Shown piece by piece: positions 60,806 to 64,000 of a DNA stretch of 64,000 bases. Below the pieces are notes generated by a model. It ran no database searches and was not told the DNA's origin. It worked only from the letters and a program-made list of their open reading frames with translations. The translations under genes and the position numbers were made by a program. The stretch is from Epiperipatus broadwayi (lineage: Eukaryota; Onychophora; Udeonychophora; Euonychophora; Peripatidae): assembly GCA_028023455.1 (NCBI GenBank), contig JAQFVV010012395.1, positions 7,571,998 to 7,635,997 of the forward strand, given 5' to 3'. Position 1 is the first letter of the stretch. Each line of letters starts with the position of its first letter.

Positions 60806-61034
60806 GAAAGTTAGCATTTCAAAGCTTTAGTTGGCACAGATTACTGAGATAATGGAAAGCATTCCTAAGTGGATAAAATTTTTAATTATTTATTTACTGT
60901 ATTTCCAAATATTCAGTTATATAATTACACACACATATATATATATATATATAAATATTATTTTGACATTAGAAATTGGCAAAAATATTATTTTTAAAAA
61001 ATATATCTGAATTTCAGAATAGAACTATAAAGAA

Positions 61035-62400
61035 GCTTCTGGAATGATGTGAAAATCATTATCATTTTTAAGCATTATCAATCCACTGCTGGATGAATGT
61101 CTTTCCAAGTTCAAACCATCTTCTCCAATTTCTAGTCTCTCTTCTCCACATCACTCCCACACAATTTATTATTTCATCCATCTATCTCACATATGGCCTT
61201 TTTCCAGGTCTTTTAAATCTCTTGGCATCAAGTTTGGGATTTCAACTGTTCATCTATTATTATCTCTTCTACCAAAATGTCCAGCCCAACTCCAATTCAG
61301 GGTCTTAATTCTGCCAATGATGTCAGTAACACCTGTTTATTCTCTTACCAATTGTATTGAATTTTCAATCTCTTCTTGTTACTCCTAACATCCATCTCCC
61401 TATACCTCTTTGCCTTCTGTTAAGTGTCCATTATTAAAAACCTTCCTTATCAAACACATAGACACATTTTCTTTTAATATTAAATCATTTCTACCAAAAA
61501 CACTCCAACCATGTTTAATATTATGATTAATTTCATCAATTATTTTTATCTGTATTAATAATCTGACCAAGATATTTATAGTTATAGACTTCTAAATCAT
61601 TATTATCTATCTTTATTTTTACCTTTTGAAAAAGTCATTGAATAATACCTTCTCTTTTTAATGTTTACCTTTAGTTCTACTTTCTTGCTTTCACTGATAA
61701 TTCTTGCAACATTTCCTGAAGCTCTAAAGCATTATTTACAAAGCAACTAACTGCTCATCTGAAAAATCTACTGACTTAAATAATCATTTACTTTTATTCC
61801 CTTCAACTTTTCATTTTAATTCACAAAATACCTCTGGCAAAACTGCTATAAAAGGTTTTGAAGGTATGGGGTCACTCTATCATACATCTTTATCAATGTT
61901 AATATTCCTAGTATCATTATGTAATCTAATTGTTGCTGTTGCATTTTTATATATATTGTTCAGAATATAACAATATTTTGGGTTTGTACCTTGATGATCC
62001 AATGCTTTAATCACTGAAGAAATACTTATAGAAGCTAATGACTTTTCAAAATCTACAAATCCAAAGCATAATGACAATTCATATTTATTGGTTCTTTTAA
62101 TAACTTCTGACAGTATTAGCTGTGGCTCACTGTAATAAAAACACTTTTAAATCCAGTTTGTTCTTTTGGTTGCTTTATCACTTTTTTTAAAATATTAATA
62201 TTAATATTGCAGTCTTCCAATCATCTGGTACATCTTTATCATTTAGACATTTGATATATAACTTTGCCAATTTTTTTTTCTATTTCTTCACCTGCTTTTT
62301 TATCATATCGATTATAACTCTATCATTACATGGAGCTTTTCTCTTTTCCATTAAATTTAATTGCATGTCTCGCTTCTTCATTTAAGAAAAGCTTGTAAAT
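61035..62400 (-). pseudogene. RTE-type LINE, RT and C-terminal region, decayed
   Basis: On the minus strand from about 62350, KRKAPCND..VIIDMI and DVPDDWKTAILILI match the KAPG.DGI and VP..W..A.I RT motifs. At 62077-61880 FGFVDFEKSLASISISSVIK is the F.DF.KAFDS motif with substitutions, then LDHQGTNPKYCYILNNIYKN. C-terminal pieces at 61400-61060 include NCVGVMWRRETRN, FELGKTFIQQWIDN, and the same AAAAATGATAATGATT 3' UTR as the 26.8 kb copy. Stops and shifts throughout. Confidence 0.65.
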
Positions 62401-62799
62401 CAATTAATCAAAATCGAGGTATATCTTATCACTCACCTACATTCCCTAGAGGTATTGATTCATTATGATATCGCTATAAGACATTGTAGCATGCTCAGCC
62501 AGATTTTTTATAAAAATTTCACTTGATGGAGTTCCTAAATTTCACTTCCCATTAATCCATTTTCAAGCTTTTCTTAATTCACATCACCTCCAAGCACTCC
62601 TATCTAAAATTACACGTGCATAAGAAAAGTTAAAAACTCCAATTAGAATTATATAATTTTTGATAGAATTTTTATATACATTTTGTGATATCATCCACTC
62701 TTTTGGGCAATAGTTTCATCTTTTTTTCTTATTTCAGAAATAAGTTTCCTACCAATATCAAAATGTTATTTTACACTCTTGAAACTTTTATTCTCTTTT

Positions 62800-63440
62800 A
62801 TAGCTTTCTTTGCTACTTTACAATTATGCTTTCTTATATCATTATCAACTCTTTTTTGCATCATTTTACAAAATTCTAGATATTCTGTCCTTCTTAATAC
62901 AACGTTTTTATATATGTTCATATTTCTTGTTTTTTCATAAATTCTCTAGTCTCAATCGAAATCTTACTGCTCAATTGCTGATTTTTTGTAATAGCCATCT
63001 TTATTGCTGTTTTCAAAAGTGTATCCTTATCTTTCTACTGATTTTGTTAAAATCTGAATCATGTTCAAAATCTGTTAATATTTGGAAACGATTTACTAAT
63101 TCTAATTTAAATTCATTGGAATGTTTCTATAGACTAGGAATATCAACTGTGAATATTGTGTTTCTTAATAACATGTATCTTACAGCTCACCAATCGCAGA
63201 TCACTTCCTGTGTTGAAATTATTATGAATCTTATTATCTTGAAATACATATTTTTTGTTAATCAAAATTTTCTCAAAACAAGAATTTATAATATAAAGTT
63301 TTCTGCAAATTCCACAAGGCTATATCGTCTCTCATTTCTATTATCAAAACCAAATTTATCTACAGCACTTTTATCTTTTAGTTATTTACTAATTATAGCT
63401 AATGCATGTTGATGAGCAGACCATCCATATTAATATATTA
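62800..63440 (-). pseudogene. RTE-type LINE, endonuclease region, decayed
   Basis: The minus-strand frame near 63330-63050 reads YSLVEFAENF, then after shifts a segment equivalent to NNFNTGSDLRLVSCKIHV and NEFKLELVNRFQILTDFEHD, which is the histidine-containing end of the apurinic-like endonuclease and the linker that follows. This belongs to the element whose RT lies at 61.0-62.4 kb. The 200-codon plus-strand ORF at 62810-63412 is the antisense of this region and is not a gene. Confidence 0.55.
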
Positions 63441-64000
63441 CATAAATAATCACAAAGTGATAACAACTGTAATGACAAGAATATATGGAGTGGATTTTAG
63501 GAATTTGATCTGCCAGTTCTTTTAAATTCACCAACAGAAATCAAAGGGTATCGTTTCAGTTAATAGAAAACACTTCTTTCTGTGGCCAATGTGAAAAAAT
63601 ATATAAATATATATTTATGAGAATAATAAACTTTTTTTGCACAGCTCTCTATTAGAAGATCTACTTTGAAAAAGTAAAGATTTTAAAAGAATAGCAACCA
63701 AATGATATTATTTAGAGTGAACTTAGTAAATCCTTCTGTATGGTAAATAATGCCATTTTACAAAGTAGAATTAATTGCTACTCTTATAAAAGATTTACAA
63801 GTAAATTAACCAAATATCAAACATGTAAATATTCCATATTTAGTTATTGACTCATAAAAAGTTTAAGTGAATAGCAATTAATTCCACTTCATGAAAAGAA
63901 GTTAAAACAAATATAAATTAGATTGATTTTTTATCCACAAAGTAACTCTGACAATAGAGGTAGTGTATTAATATAAACTGCACAAGAAAAGTTTACTATT
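63441..64000. other. AT-rich non-coding stretch
   Basis: No feature was recognised. The 5' limit of the RTE copy is not visible. Confidence 0.5.

Larger units (their letters stand above)
58896..60932. repeat. 2 kb near-perfect palindrome of two Penelope copies
   Basis: Left arm 58896-59908 and right arm 59920-60932 are inverse copies of about 1,013 bp, with an 11 bp loop AAATACAATTA. Arms differ by only a few bases and one 3 bp indel. Each carries a 5'-truncated Penelope-like element whose 5' end is at the centre and 3' end outward. Such head-to-head joining is known for Penelope-type insertions. The near identity points to either a recent insertion or arm-to-arm gene conversion. Confidence 0.9.

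Noticed and set aside
62810-63412. 200-codon plus-strand ORF
   Set aside because: Antisense of a decayed RTE endonuclease region whose minus-strand motifs are recognisable. Composition is hydrophobic noise.

Overview
The window looks like intronic and intergenic DNA from a very AT-rich invertebrate animal genome (roughly one quarter G+C by eye). It has no long host ORFs and no operons or bacterial-type signals. It carries decayed non-LTR retrotransposons, a Penelope-like element with a GIY-YIG endonuclease, several tRNA-derived SINE families with poly-A tails and 13-16 bp target-site duplications, MITE-like hairpins, and long (CTAT)n and (AT)n arrays. I cannot name the species. The repeat mix would suit a mollusc (a cephalopod is one thought), cnidarian or chelicerate.

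Layout. 1-7.6 kb: AT-rich DNA with a 120 bp SINE-like insertion, two inverted pairs of one tRNA-like repeat (2.9-4.0 and 6.8-7.3 kb), a minus-strand LINE tail (4.1-4.6 kb) and an exact 79 bp tandem duplication. 7.64-7.91 kb: an unrecognised terminal coding exon with a stop codon and a poly(A) signal. 12.6-12.9 kb: a weak TATA/exon candidate. 13.9-18.6 kb: a Penelope fragment abutting a degenerate L1/Tx1-like LINE. 19.5-20.1 kb: an exact 253 bp tandem duplication next to a hairpin. 23.3-26.9 kb: a SINE, then a decayed RTE-type LINE split by another SINE. 27.6-28.6 kb: a tetranucleotide array and two SINEs with clear target-site duplications. 31.1-31.4 kb: CCAAT, TATA, Inr and a donor-bounded first exon. 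33.1-33.8 kb: a palindrome with paired 64-codon ORFs. 35.2-35.7 kb: a 3' RTE fragment. 42.8-51.6 kb: a possible two-exon start of a secreted or membrane protein gene. 44-46, 48 and 56.9-57.6 kb: more hairpins. 58.0-63.4 kb: a LINE tail, a 2 kb near-perfect palindrome of two Penelope copies, and a minus-strand RTE copy.

Host genes are represented only by a few candidate exons and promoters on the plus strand. All the repeat-derived coding regions I could read are broken or truncated. The most distinctive property is the density of inverted repeat pairs: at least nine large foldbacks from unrelated repeat families, several with a tRNA-like promoter inside. If transcribed within introns these would make long double-stranded RNA hairpins.
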